Shown in pieces: positions 40,036 through 50,002 of a stretch of 64,000 nucleotides of DNA. The stretch's first letter is position 1. Each line of letters begins with the position of its first letter. A model generated the notes under the pieces. That model had not been told where the DNA came from and searched no databases. It saw nothing but the letters and a program-made list of their open reading frames with translations. The stretch is from Rheinheimera mesophila (GTDB lineage Bacteria; Pseudomonadota; Gammaproteobacteria; Enterobacterales; Alteromonadaceae): contig NZ_LAVS01000087.1 in NCBI RefSeq assembly GCF_000986865.1, forward strand, positions 29,933-93,932, written 5' to 3'. A program made the position numbers and the translations under genes.

Positions 40036-40479
40036 GTGAAGAAAACTTTTATAGCACTGGCGTTTTCTAGTGTTGCTGCCGGGGTACAAGCTTCAGACAC
40101 AAGCTGTCAGTCAGTGACAGAGAATGAAATAACCTCATTGTTTCAACAATGGAACAAAGGTTTAAAAGCAAAAGAACCGGAATTAATGGCCGACTTCTAC
40201 GCTGAGGACGCTGTGTTACTGCCTACACTGTCAAATGATATGCGTACTAATCATGTCGAAATCGCCGATTATTTTAGCCATTTTTTGAAGAAAGGGCCGC
40301 AAGGTGAGATCAATGAGCGAGTTGTGGTATTGGGTTGCAACAAAGCAACTGATACAGGTATTTATACTTTTAGTTTCGCTGATGGCTCCAAGGCTCAGGC
40401 TCGTTATACCTATGTTTATCGCTTTGCCGACAACAAGTGGCTGATCAGCCATCATCATTCTTCTCTGATGCCAGAGTAG
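40036..40479 (+). CDS. Exported SnoaL-like (DUF4440) protein
   Basis: This 147-residue protein has a signal peptide ending near VQAS (about residue 19). The mature part has the NTF2-like cone pattern: WNKGLKAKEPELMADFYAEDAVLLPTLSN, then YTYVYRFADNKWLISHHHSS, typical of the DUF4440/CaMKII-association-like fold. Members bind small molecules or act as isomerases; no function is assigned. The start is a GTG preceded by TCAGGAGAT. A clear terminator follows. Confidence 0.75.
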   Translation: MKKTFIALAFSSVAAGVQASDTSCQSVTENEITSLFQQWNKGLKAKEPELMADFYAEDAVLLPTLSNDMRTNHVEIADYFSHFLKKGPQGEINERVVVLGCNKATDTGIYTFSFADGSKAQARYTYVYRFADNKWLISHHHSSLMPE

Positions 40480-40528
40480 TAAAAGCGTCTTGGTAAATCG
40501 CTGTTTAACAAGCGATTAATGCGATAAA

Positions 40529-40556
40529 AGAAGGAAATTCGGTTTTCCTTTTTTTG
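40529..40556 (+). terminator. Rho-independent terminator after the DUF4440 gene
   Basis: AAGGAAA pairs with TTTCCTT around a 6-nt loop and is followed by a T-run. Confidence 0.8.
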
Positions 40557-40680
40557 TACCTGATTATAAAGTTCTGTAAACACCTCCTTTGGCAAATTTA
40601 ATTGATGTTGCCTGCGCTACCAGCTAATATCCTCTTACAAACTTATAGCTTGACTAAATTTTTAATATGGAAAGCATGGT

Positions 40681-41307
40681 ATGTTGCCAATCTCTGTAGC
40701 TGTAGTTGATGATCATCCTTTCTTAAGACTTGCCGTAAAAAATGTTCTTGAACAGCACAACTTTAAGGTAGTCGTAGAAGCCGATAACGGTTTAGACGCT
40801 GTTGCTCTTCCCCGTAAAGAAGAATTTAAGTTAATGATCCTTGATTTGGGTATACCACAGCTGGATGGTCTGGAAGTTATTCACAGATTGGCTCAGCGTC
40901 ATCCTGATGTTTTTATTATTGTTTTAACAGCTCAGGAACCTTCCATTTATGCCGTACGTTGCGCTGAAGCAGGGGCCCATGGCATTTTATCTAAATCTCA
41001 GGAGTTGAATAAATTAGTCGACATGGCCCACAAAGTTCTTCGGGGTCAGAAAGTATTTCCCCAACCTGAGTATTATGGCGAACGACTTGCTGAATCCGAA
41101 TCTGAACTGCTGGCAAGTCTCAGTAACAGAGAACTGCAAATTTTAAATTTGTTGTGTAAAGGCAAAGCGAATAAAGATATAGCGGATGAAATCTCTATCA
41201 GCTTTAAAACCGTAAGTACTCATAAGACAAATTTGCTGGTGAAATTGGGGTTGAGCAGCATGATAGAACTCGTTGATTTCGCTCGTAGAAACGGCCTGAA
41301 TGGATGA
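40681..41307 (+). CDS. NarL/LuxR-type response regulator (RocA/BvgA-like)
   Basis: This 208-residue regulator has a receiver domain with the acidic pair DDH at the N terminus and the phospho-acceptor aspartate at residue 55 in ILDLGIPQLDG, plus a C-terminal LuxR helix-turn-helix (about residues 140-205: LSNRELQILNLLCKGKANKDIADEI...). It overlaps the hybrid kinase gene by 4 bp and so is presumably its partner. Layout matches BvgA, EvgA and RocA1, which control adhesins and fimbriae. Confidence 0.9.
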   Translation: MLPISVAVVDDHPFLRLAVKNVLEQHNFKVVVEADNGLDAVALPRKEEFKLMILDLGIPQLDGLEVIHRLAQRHPDVFIIVLTAQEPSIYAVRCAEAGAHGILSKSQELNKLVDMAHKVLRGQKVFPQPEYYGERLAESESELLASLSNRELQILNLLCKGKANKDIADEISISFKTVSTHKTNLLVKLGLSSMIELVDFARRNGLNG

Positions 41308-44300
41308 TTAAAACCTTAGTGTGGTTGGTTTTTTTTAGCTGTTTTTGCCTCTCGGCGCAGGAAGAACAACATATTTTTTCCCGTAGTAATACGGAAAACA
41401 TTCGTATTACCCTGTCAGAGCATGAGGCTGAGTGGCGCAATCAACGTCAACACCTCGTCTTTGGTGCTTTGTCCTTCGAACATCCTCCTTTTATGATGCG
41501 TGCCAACAGTTCTGAATTTGAGGGACTAACTGCAGATTATTTAGGCTTGATTTCTCACGCCTTGAAGATCGATATAAAAATCAAAACTTTTTCTAATAAG
41601 CAGCAGCTTATTGACGCTCTGATCAATAAAGACATAGATTTTTTTAGTTATGCGGGCTTAAGTGACCTTGGTATTGAGGCTATAGTTGCTTCTGATGCTT
41701 ATGCGGATGACATTCCGGTTTTATTGTCTTCTGCTGAGGAAAATACGGTCGCAGCAAAAGATGTTCGTTTGTCCTTTTCTGTCCATTATGTTCATGCTGA
41801 AAAACTAAAAGAAGTGTTTCCAAATGCTCAGTTGAAGGGGTTTGACAGTCCAAGCCAAGCCATTGAGGCGGTCGCTTTCGGGCAGGCAGACTATTATTTG
41901 GGTAATATCATCAGCACTCATTATTTGATCCAGTCAAACCATTTTAATGAGCTTCAAATTGCTAATTTCACTCCGCTTTCCTCTGGTTCCTTTAATTTTT
42001 ACAGCAGAAGTAAGGATGATACATTTTTAGGCCTGATTAACAAAGTTCTGCGGGTTATCCCTAACAAACAGAAACAAGATATCTTGAAACGCTGGAGTGC
42101 AGGCCGAACTTTGCACATGCTGGACCAATCCCTTCACCTGTCAGACGACGAACGCAAATATTTAGCAAACAATCCTGTCGCAACCATTGCCTATATGTCT
42201 AAACAGGCTCCTTTTACCATGGGCGATGATCCAGCCAGGGTGCAAGGCATAGTAAAGTCATTAACTGAAGTTATTCAGACGAAAACCGGTTTGCAGTTTA
42301 AGTGGAAACAAGTTGAATCGCTAAGAGATCTGACCGATAGCCTGGAAAGTGGGGCAGTCGATATTGCTGCGGTGTTAGCCCCAACAGAGCAACGAAAAAA
42401 AACCTTACTTTTTACCCGTCCTTATCTGGTGACTTCTTATGCGTTGATCACAAAAATAAAAGCAGATAAAGAGAATACAAAACTCGAAGATCTTTCAGGC
42501 AAACGCATTGCGGTGCTGAAGTCTCACAGGGTAAAGGCGTTCATACAACAAAACTACCCAAAGATCATTGTGGTTCCGGTCGATACTGCCGAGCAAGCCT
42601 TTGAGGCGGTAAGCTCAGGCGATGTGGATGCAACAGCGAATGATTTAATTACCGCTAGATACCACATCAATAGGTTTTATAAAAATACCTTACAGGTTAG
42701 CTCCAGTTTTCTTCAGTCAGAGTCTCGTTTTACATTTTCGGTACATAAACAAAAGCAGGTACTTTCCAGTATTTTAGATAAAGCGTTACTCAGTGTACCG
42801 CCTGACCAGCTGGCTTTACTTACGTCTGATTGGTTAAATCGCGCTGATGAGGAAGTACGTATTTGGCAAGATTATCAAAATGAAATCATCAGAATTGCGT
42901 TGTTGTTGCTCCTCGTCATTTCTGCCTTTACCTTCTGGAATTTTTATTTAAGACACCAGGTTCGTGAACGCCAACGATTACTCGAAGCTTTACAAAGTGC
43001 AAAAGATGAAGCCGAACAGGCCAACAAAGCCAAGACCTTTTTCCTTGCCAATATGAGCCATGAAATTCGCACACCTTTACATGCAGTGATAGGAACTCTG
43101 GAGCTGGCCAGGTTAAAAGCCCTGGAAAAAATATGGGATTTTAATGCGGTCGATATAGCCTATCAGTCAGCTCTGGGCTTACGGGAGCTCATCGGCGATA
43201 TTCTCGACATAGCAAAAATAGAGGCAGGCAAGCTGGAGCTTTTTCCTACCCCTGCAGATTTAATCAGTCACACCGAACGTGTTTATAAAATATTTGTTGG
43301 GTTAGCCAAGCAAAAATCTATTTATTTACAGCTAGATATTGATGAAAGGCTAAGGCATGAAACTGTTTTGATTGATTTAGACAGATTCCGACAGATACTT
43401 GCCAATCTGTTAAGTAATGCTGTGAAATTTACCGAATTAGGTGGCGTAACGCTTTCACTCAGGCTGGCCGAACAATCGGCAGAGCTGTTAAACATCGAGT
43501 TAGTCGTTACCGACACCGGATGTGGTATCGAACAGCACGAATTACAAAAATTAATGAAACCTTTTGTCCAGGCGTCATCTGCTCGCAGAACCACAGCCAA
43601 AGGTACAGGATTGGGGCTGAGTATTTGTCTGGCTATTGTTAAACATATGGATGGTAAAATCGAGCTTAAAAGTGCAGTCGGTGAAGGAACCTCAGTGCGG
43701 GTTCTATTAAGCCTGAAACGAACTGAATCGCGTGCTGACCCTATAGCAAAGGACAGTATTGAAGACGACAGAGTGTTTGAGCCATTGCGAATTCTTGTTG
43801 TTGATGACCATGACGTCAACAGAATGTTATTGGTTCGTATGATCGAATATTGTCAACACCACGTCAAAGCCTGTGGCGATGGCAAACAAGCCCTGGAACT
43901 GTTGCAAAAGCACCATTTTGATTTAGTGATAACTGACTGCAATATGCCCGTTATGGATGGCTATCAGCTAACGTCTGCGATACGTCTTGACCCGATTCTA
44001 AAAGATATACCGGTATTTGGACTGACAGCCAGCGCTGAAAATAAAGAGCGCCAACGTTGCCTTCATGCCGGAATGAACGAGTGTTTATTTAAACCTATAG
44101 GTATCGCTGAGTTACAACAGGTGTTTAAAGCCTATCTGAAATCACAACCGAGCGTTTTTTCGGTCGAGAAACTAAAGCACTTTGCGGGGGGGGACGATAG
44201 CTTTTTTAACTTGATGCTGCAGGAAATGTGCAAGAGTAATGAAGCTGATCAAAAGCAGTTGCAACAGGCTGTGGATAAAGGCGACACAGCGGCCATCATA

Positions 44301-44474
44301 TCGTTAGCACACAAAATCAAAGGCGCGGCTCTTATCATTGATGCGTCAACTATTGTGGAGAGTTGTTTAAAAATAGAACATGCCCCAGAAGAACAATGTG
44401 TCGAATTAGCGGCCTTGTTGATTAAGCATTTGTCTGAGTTCAATCATTCTGTTTCGGCTATGTTGCCAGATTAA
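41304..44474 (+). CDS. BvgS/EvgS/RocS-like hybrid histidine kinase with two periplasmic binding domains
   Basis: This 1056-residue sensor has a signal peptide (about 1-18), two tandem SBP_bac_3-type periplasmic domains (about 45-265 and 285-520), one membrane helix near 529-550, a HisKA domain with the phospho-histidine 586 in NMSHEIRTPLH, an ATPase domain (NLLSNAVKF, DTGCGI, GTGLGLS), a receiver with aspartate 878 in ITDCNMPVMDG, and an HPt domain with histidine 1003 in LAHKIKG. This is the unorthodox His-Asp-His relay of BvgS, EvgS and RocS1. The signal is unknown. The gene lies between the LuxR regulator and the EAL regulator. Confidence 0.95.
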   Translation: MIKTLVWLVFFSCFCLSAQEEQHIFSRSNTENIRITLSEHEAEWRNQRQHLVFGALSFEHPPFMMRANSSEFEGLTADYLGLISHALKIDIKIKTFSNKQQLIDALINKDIDFFSYAGLSDLGIEAIVASDAYADDIPVLLSSAEENTVAAKDVRLSFSVHYVHAEKLKEVFPNAQLKGFDSPSQAIEAVAFGQADYYLGNIISTHYLIQSNHFNELQIANFTPLSSGSFNFYSRSKDDTFLGLINKVLRVIPNKQKQDILKRWSAGRTLHMLDQSLHLSDDERKYLANNPVATIAYMSKQAPFTMGDDPARVQGIVKSLTEVIQTKTGLQFKWKQVESLRDLTDSLESGAVDIAAVLAPTEQRKKTLLFTRPYLVTSYALITKIKADKENTKLEDLSGKRIAVLKSHRVKAFIQQNYPKIIVVPVDTAEQAFEAVSSGDVDATANDLITARYHINRFYKNTLQVSSSFLQSESRFTFSVHKQKQVLSSILDKALLSVPPDQLALLTSDWLNRADEEVRIWQDYQNEIIRIALLLLLVISAFTFWNFYLRHQVRERQRLLEALQSAKDEAEQANKAKTFFLANMSHEIRTPLHAVIGTLELARLKALEKIWDFNAVDIAYQSALGLRELIGDILDIAKIEAGKLELFPTPADLISHTERVYKIFVGLAKQKSIYLQLDIDERLRHETVLIDLDRFRQILANLLSNAVKFTELGGVTLSLRLAEQSAELLNIELVVTDTGCGIEQHELQKLMKPFVQASSARRTTAKGTGLGLSICLAIVKHMDGKIELKSAVGEGTSVRVLLSLKRTESRADPIAKDSIEDDRVFEPLRILVVDDHDVNRMLLVRMIEYCQHHVKACGDGKQALELLQKHHFDLVITDCNMPVMDGYQLTSAIRLDPILKDIPVFGLTASAENKERQRCLHAGMNECLFKPIGIAELQQVFKAYLKSQPSVFSVEKLKHFAGGDDSFFNLMLQEMCKSNEADQKQLQQAVDKGDTAAIISLAHKIKGAALIIDASTIVESCLKIEHAPEEQCVELAALLIKHLSEFNHSVSAMLPD

Positions 44475-44494
44475 CCGAACTAGGGACGGTATAT

Positions 44495-45664
44495 ATGCAA
44501 AATTTAAGTGTACTTATTGTCGAAGATTGCGTAATTCAACGTTTATACGCAACCCGTTTGCTTCATCAGCTCGCCATTACAGATATTTCTTATGCCGCCA
44601 ACGGCGAACAGGCGTTAGAGCGATTAGCCGCCAAAGTAGCTGACGTTGTTCTGGTCGACCTGGAAATGGGTGTGATGAATGGCATCGAATTACTTCGGCA
44701 TATAGCGCGGCAAAAACTTTGCGCTAAAGTCATTATCGCCAGTGCGAAAGACCCGTTGTTACTCACCAGCGTAACGACAATGGCGGAGGCCGATGGTTTG
44801 ACGATACTGGGAACCCTGAGTAAGCCTATCAGCATAGACCTTCTTACGCTTTGCCTGAAAAAGGCGCAACATCAGCAGGTTACAAAACAAGATAGTCGCC
44901 CTGTTTTCAACATCAGCTCAGAAATGCTCCGACGAGCTATGGAAACGGATCAATTTACGCTGGTTTATCAGCCGATAGTGCCTGCCGATAAAAGCATGCC
45001 TGTTGCTGCCGAAGTATTAGCCCGCTGGACTCATCCTGAGTTGGGGCCCGTGTCTCCCGATCAATTTATTGAAGCCGCAGAGCGTTTTCATCTGATTGAA
45101 CCTTTGTCTTTAATGTTGCTTCAACAAGCATTAAGTCAGTTAAAGCTATGGAACCGTCAGCGGGTATTTGTCAATTTATCCTTTAATCTTTCAGCCTTAT
45201 CTTTACCCGATACTCTTTTTATGAACCGAATTATGCAAATAGCGCAAGAGCAAGAGATTTCGGCCGATCAGCTTATGTTTGAAGTCACAGAGAGCGCAGA
45301 CTTCACTGATCTTGCAAGCTCTATTGCAAATCTGGCCAGTTTGCGGCTACGTGGGTTTTCTATTGCGATAGATGATTACGGCACAGGCTATGCGAACACT
45401 CAACAATTGCTTCGGGTACCAGCAAACAGATTAAAGCTCGACCGCAGTATGGTCAGTAATGTCACTGAAGGCTCACAACAGTTTGTGATCCTGGCTAATA
45501 CCATACAAATGGCAAAACAACTTGGATTATCCGTGGTTGCAGAAGGCATAGAAACACAAGCCGAAGCTAATGCTTTAACTGCGCTGGGAGTGGAATACCA
45601 ACAAGGTTATTATCATTCCAGACCTTTGGATGCCGAAGCCTTGATCCAGTATTTACAGCAGTAA
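44495..45664 (+). CDS. REC-EAL response regulator (cyclic di-GMP phosphodiesterase, RocR-like)
   Basis: This 389-residue protein has an N-terminal receiver with aspartate 55 in LVDLEMGVMNG, then an EAL domain. The signature reads EVLARW at residue 173 rather than EAL, but the other metal- and substrate-site motifs are present: NLSFNLS, EVTES, IDDYGTGYA, KLDRSM, VAEGIET and QGYYHSRP, so activity is likely. It lies 20 bp after the kinase gene. RocR in Pseudomonas aeruginosa and BvgR in Bordetella occupy the same place in their systems. Confidence 0.9.
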   Translation: MQNLSVLIVEDCVIQRLYATRLLHQLAITDISYAANGEQALERLAAKVADVVLVDLEMGVMNGIELLRHIARQKLCAKVIIASAKDPLLLTSVTTMAEADGLTILGTLSKPISIDLLTLCLKKAQHQQVTKQDSRPVFNISSEMLRRAMETDQFTLVYQPIVPADKSMPVAAEVLARWTHPELGPVSPDQFIEAAERFHLIEPLSLMLLQQALSQLKLWNRQRVFVNLSFNLSALSLPDTLFMNRIMQIAQEQEISADQLMFEVTESADFTDLASSIANLASLRLRGFSIAIDDYGTGYANTQQLLRVPANRLKLDRSMVSNVTEGSQQFVILANTIQMAKQLGLSVVAEGIETQAEANALTALGVEYQQGYYHSRPLDAEALIQYLQQ

Positions 45665-45941
45665 GCAACAATGTCACCTTACTGACGTAGAGGTTTAGTA
45701 GCTGTTAAAACATACGTTAACCAACATTCACGGCTGCACCAAAATCTGATTTTTTAGATTTTCGGATCATAAACTGAACTTTTGTGAATTCAGATTGACC
45801 TATCTTTATTAACTTCTTTGCAATCAATACCGGATTTATCTGATATAAGCCTAAGCTCATTTCCTTAGAATTGGCCATAGTCGCCAGTATAACTTTGGCT
45901 TGCTTGCCGAAGTTTTACTTTTTTATTTAAGGAGCTTAATC

Positions 45942-47213
45942 ATGCTTAAAAAAATTATGTTCTTGACTGCTACTGTTGCGCTAACAGCCTGTGGTGGAAG
46001 TTCAGACTCGATCTCCGTACCAAATCCTGGTTCAGGAGGTGATATTAATTATCCAAAGCTTATTGTCGGCACTATCAATGCGATATCAGTCCAAAATGTC
46101 ACAGTGAACGATTATTCGTGGCCAACAGAGCATGTCGTTGTGCAGTACGGAGATAATATGTTGTCGCAACATATGCTAACCGAGGGAGCTGCAGTACGTG
46201 TTTATACTGATGGAAAGAAACTTTCAACTATAGAACTGAATCCAACCATTGCTGGTGAAGCAAGTAAAGTTGAATCCGGCAGCATGACAGTTGCTGGCGT
46301 TACTATGAATTACGACACTATTGCTAACGATATTCGTAATGGTGATTATGTTCTTGTCAGCACCAATAAATACAGTGATGTGATTGATGTAACTGCTGTC
46401 ACAAAATTGAGTTCAGCACCGCTTTACAGCGAAATTGAAGGCCGTATCAGTGAAATAATTCCGGGGTCTTCCACCTTTGTGATTAACGATATTCTGATTG
46501 ATTACAGCGCTGCTGTGATTGAAGGCGGCCCTGTTAATGCGGGGGCCTGGGTCGAAGTCTTTGGCCAATTTGAAGGGCATGTGTTCATTGCTTATGAGGT
46601 AGATGTTGAGGGCTACAGCAATACTAATGATATAGAAATTGAAGGAGTAGTGACCTGGGTTGACCCACAACAGGTTGCGTTTGAGCTTAATAATCATATC
46701 GCCTTGGAAGTGAGTCCACAGACAAGGTTTAAAGATGGTACACAGCGTGACTTAGCTGTAGGCAAAGTGATTGATGTCAAAATCAAGAACACAAATGACA
46801 GCAGTCTGGTTTCAGAAATAGATTTCCAATATGAAATGGTCCCTCCTGTAAGCGGTAAACCGCAGAATTATGAGTTATTTGGTAGAGCCAGTTACAGTAA
46901 CTCAGTTCTGATTGTTAATGGTTTTACTTTTAAATTGGACCCTCAAACCCGGTTTGATGATGGCTTAACACTTGGGCAGTTAGATGGGGCAGAGCTTGAG
47001 ATTGATGGTGTATTTCGAGACGGAGCTTATTGGGTTCGGGAAATTGAACGCAAAGACCATGACCGCGAAGTGTCGCTTGAAGGCTTAGTAGAAAATGGTG
47101 GTATTTGGGGGTATTCAGCTTCAGATCGTTCTTTGGAGCATTTTGAAGGCCTGTGGGTCGAATTGGAATGTTTTTTCGATGGACTTTCACTTTCACAATG
47201 CCAAATTGATTAA
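45942..47213 (+). CDS. Lipoprotein with repeated DUF5666-like domains
   Basis: This 423-residue lipoprotein begins with a signal ending in LTACGG (lipid-attached cysteine near residue 17). The body has about five repeats of a short beta-rich OB-like unit, each with a pattern such as IEGRISEII...FVINDILIDYS and VVTWVDP...FELNNHIALEV, with QTRFKDGT and QTRFDDGL marking repeats. Function is not known for this family. The ATG at 45942 follows AAGGAGCTT. It sits between the signalling genes and the first pilin gene, so it may belong to either. Confidence 0.75.
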   Translation: MLKKIMFLTATVALTACGGSSDSISVPNPGSGGDINYPKLIVGTINAISVQNVTVNDYSWPTEHVVVQYGDNMLSQHMLTEGAAVRVYTDGKKLSTIELNPTIAGEASKVESGSMTVAGVTMNYDTIANDIRNGDYVLVSTNKYSDVIDVTAVTKLSSAPLYSEIEGRISEIIPGSSTFVINDILIDYSAAVIEGGPVNAGAWVEVFGQFEGHVFIAYEVDVEGYSNTNDIEIEGVVTWVDPQQVAFELNNHIALEVSPQTRFKDGTQRDLAVGKVIDVKIKNTNDSSLVSEIDFQYEMVPPVSGKPQNYELFGRASYSNSVLIVNGFTFKLDPQTRFDDGLTLGQLDGAELEIDGVFRDGAYWVREIERKDHDREVSLEGLVENGGIWGYSASDRSLEHFEGLWVELECFFDGLSLSQCQID

Positions 47214-47543
47214 ATTGAATTAAACTCTGCTCTATGTGACAGTTACTTATTTTATATTTGTTGCTGTCACATTCGGTTTAACCCCCCGTTTTAGTTTTTT
47301 GAAGTGTACACTACCTCATAACGAACTCTAATTCAGCTTTCTGATTTGCCATCTGGCCATAGTGTGCAACAAATAGTGGTGTAGTAACCCAGAACGATAA
47401 ATGGGGATAAGTTCAACACTTTGTTAGTTAGTGAAAATATATAACTTTCAGATTACTCCGATAGGGCAAGGCAAAGGGATGGATTAAATTAGCTCCTGCA
47501 ACGAGAAGTTAACCAGTTCATTAACCCTTAGGGAGTATTAATC

Positions 47544-48020
47544 ATGAAAAAAGCACTATTAATTGCAACCTCTTTGTTTATTGCGGGCCAGGCTGCTGCA
47601 ATAGAAACGCGCACTGTAGACATCATAGCTGATGTGCCTTCGGATACATTTTATGTTGTCGAGGCATCGGGCTCTGATATTTTCAGCGCAACCCAGACAA
47701 TGAACTATGATGTTGTGGCTAAAACGTTTGCGCCAGTGACAGGTGGCATAACGTTTCAGGCGTCAGCAGGTTCTATCACTGCAGCGGTAACGGGAACTCC
47801 TACCCTGACAGGTAGTGACCCGGCCAACACAGTTCCTTTAACTGTGCAAATTGGTAACGTTACACTGAGTGCCACAGCGGCAGAAATTGCGCCTGCGTCA
47901 AGCGCTGGTGTACCAACAACTGAGCAGTTGCGTGTTTCTGCGACTGCTGGTGGTAATGCACCTGCGGCGGATAGCTACTCTGGTGTAGTGAACCTGATTT
48001 TTGAAAACATAACACCGTAA
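47544..48020 (+). CDS. CS1-type fimbrial major pilin subunit, copy A
   Basis: This 158-residue protein resembles the CS1/CFA-I alpha-fimbria pilins (CooA/CfaB group). It has a signal peptide ending at QAAA (about 20), an N-terminal donor-strand-like segment TRTVDIIADVPSDTFYVV, a glycine/alanine/threonine-rich body and the terminal beta strand YSGVVNLIFENITP. There are no cysteines, as in that class. AGGGAGT is the ribosome binding site. The second copy at 50147 differs by only two residues. Confidence 0.88.
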   Translation: MKKALLIATSLFIAGQAAAIETRTVDIIADVPSDTFYVVEASGSDIFSATQTMNYDVVAKTFAPVTGGITFQASAGSITAAVTGTPTLTGSDPANTVPLTVQIGNVTLSATAAEIAPASSAGVPTTEQLRVSATAGGNAPAADSYSGVVNLIFENITP

Positions 48021-48052
48021 CAGAAAACAGCGTTCTGGTTCTGTTGTCAAAA

Positions 48053-48085
48053 AGTCCCTCACCTAGCGGTGGGGGATTTTTTTTT
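48053..48085 (+). terminator. Pilin copy A terminator, bordering the intron
   Basis: TCCCTCACC pairs with GGTGGGGGA around TAGC, followed by nine T residues. The group II intron begins two bases beyond the T-run. Confidence 0.9.
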
Positions 48086-48086
48086 G

Positions 48087-50002
48087 GTGCGCCGGGCACG
48101 GCGCGTTGCACGTAAGCGCAACTGGGTTGACTGAGGTAGTCAAACCGGTGACTTGGAGGTGCAAGTCCTCTACACACCCGGCAAGGGGAAGTGTTAGCTG
48201 AACGGCAAGGGTGTTCACCGTGAGGTTAAATCTGAAGGAAGCCGAAAGCAAAATGCTGGCCTGACGAACAGGAAGCGATTTATGCGCTGTAGCAGGGTAA
48301 GGTGGCCAATATCACCAAAGCCCAATACTTGCACGGAATGTTACAACGTAGAGTCGACAGGTATAAGCAGGAAGGTCGCGCGAATTACCCCGGGAGGTCT
48401 GAGTGTCTGCCAGAGTGCTACTGACATCGGGAGGTGTTGGGATGGATGCTCAGAAGTCAGCCGAGGCCGTAGTAGTGCTCTTAACCAACAGCACGAAGGG
48501 CTGAACATAGTTAACCGCGATTAGGACTCTGGACCTCGATGTTGATTGATGATGCACAAGCGCAGGCGACTGCGGCCATGAACAGAGGAAGCGAACAGAA
48601 TTCGCCGGGGCTGGTTGATGGTGTTGAAATTGATACGGCGGCCAGTGGGCGAACGAAAGCGGAAATGTCGTTGACGATGGACGCAGTGATAAGCCGCGAG
48701 AACCTGATGCTGGCGTATCAGCGGGTGGTAGAAAACAAAGGTGCGGCGGGGGTGGATAACCTCAGTGTGCTGGAGTTAAAACCATGGCTGAAACAGTATT
48801 GGCAGAGCGTCAAAAGTACACTGATGGCAGGCAGTTATCTGCCACGGGCAATCCGCAAAGTGGATATCCTAAAGCCAAATGGCGATGTGAGAACACTGGG
48901 TATCCCAACCGTGGCAGACCGATTTATCCAACAGGCGATAGCACAAGCATTAACACCCTACGTGGAACCGACATTCTCGAAGTCCAGCTACGGCTTCAGA
49001 CCCAACCGCAACGCGTGGCAAGCGGTGCGACAAGCACAGCAGTTCATTCAAAGCGGCAAACGCTGGGTTGTAGACATGGATTTGGAGAAATTCTTTGACC
49101 GTGTCGACCACGATATTCTGATGTCGAGACTGGCACGGACTATCAAAGATGAGCGGCTGCTCAAACTTATCCGCCGTTATCTGGAAGCAGAAATGATGGA
49201 TGGAAAAGAGGTCTTAAAACGCGATAAAGGCATGCCGCAAGGCGGCCCATTGTCCCCGTTGCTATCGAATATCCTGCTGGATGAACTGGATAAAGAGCTG
49301 GAGCGACGAGGTCACAGCTTCTGCCGCTACGCCGATGACTGCAACATTTATGTCAGCAGCCAAAAGGCGGGCGAACATTTACTGAAAGACATGAGTGAAT
49401 TCTTAGCGAAAACGCTGAAATTGAAGGTGAATGCACAGAAGAGTGCAGTGGCAAGACCATCGGAACGTCAGTTCCTTGGTTACAGCTTCACATGGCACAA
49501 AGTGGCCCGACTGAAAATAGCACCAAGCAGCGTAGGCAGGCTGAAAGACAAAATCAGAAGCCTGACCACGGGAAATGGTTCAAAATCAGTAGCAAAAGCT
49601 ATCAGCGAACTGACACCGATACTGCGTGGGTGGATAAGCTACTTCCGACTGACCTAATCAAAGGCGTGGTGGAAGAGCTGGACGGCTGGATAAGACGTAA
49701 ACTGCGTTGCCTGTACTGGCGACAATAGAAGCGACCTTTTACCCGAGCCAAACAACTGATGAAAGCAGGACTTGATGAAGTCAGGGCATGGGCGTCAGCT
49801 TGTAACCAGCGTGGCGCTTGGTGGAACTCTGGTGCCAGTCATATGGATCAGGCTTTAAAGAAGAGCTGGTTCGACAGGCTGGGACTGGTTTCACTGCTGG
49901 AAAGTCATCGACAGTTCCAGTGTTAACATGAACCGCCGTATGCGGAGCCGCACGTACGGTGGTGTGAGAGGACGGCGGGAGCGATCCCGCCTCCTACTCG
50001 AT
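48087..50002 (+). mobile_element. Group II intron (probably IIC type) inserted after pilin terminator
   Basis: The 5' end GTGCG at 48087 fits the group II GUGYG start. Near the 3' end a domain V hairpin at about 49930-49963 (ACCGCCGTA and TACGGTGGT arms) is followed by a domain VI-like GC hairpin and a terminal AT. The intact site in pilin copy B (50689/50690) fixes both boundaries, giving 1916 nt. A CGC triad in domain V, lack of an HNH endonuclease and insertion behind a terminator all fit class IIC. The encoded reverse transcriptase is damaged. Confidence 0.88.
48539..49926 (+). pseudogene. Group II intron reverse transcriptase/maturase, frameshifted and with a nonsense codon
   Basis: The open part (48539-49657, 372 residues) has the reverse transcriptase core: MDLEKFFDRVDHD, GMPQGGPLSPLLSN, and the catalytic CRYADDCNIYV, then maturase-like RPSERQFLGYSF. 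After LRGWISYFRLT the frame ends; the rest continues in another frame (LIKGVVEELDGWIRRKLRC) as though one base were lost near 49653. A TAG then stands between CLYWRQ and KRPFTRAK where relatives have a tryptophan. The tail ends in WFDRLGLVSLLE. No HNH domain is seen. It is probably non-functional. Confidence 0.9.

Larger units (their letters stand above)
47444..48086 (+). repeat. Pilin duplication unit, copy A (interrupted at its end by the intron)
   Basis: This 643-bp stretch matches 50047-50689 with four base differences (47602, 48009, 48065, 48084). It holds the leader, the pilin gene and its terminator. The last 15 bp of the unit resume after the intron at 50003-50017. Confidence 0.95.

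Noticed and set aside
47860..48177. Minus-strand frame of 105 codons across pilin A and the intron start
   Set aside because: It is a shadow of the pilin gene and the intron, with no ribosome binding site and no family-like pattern.
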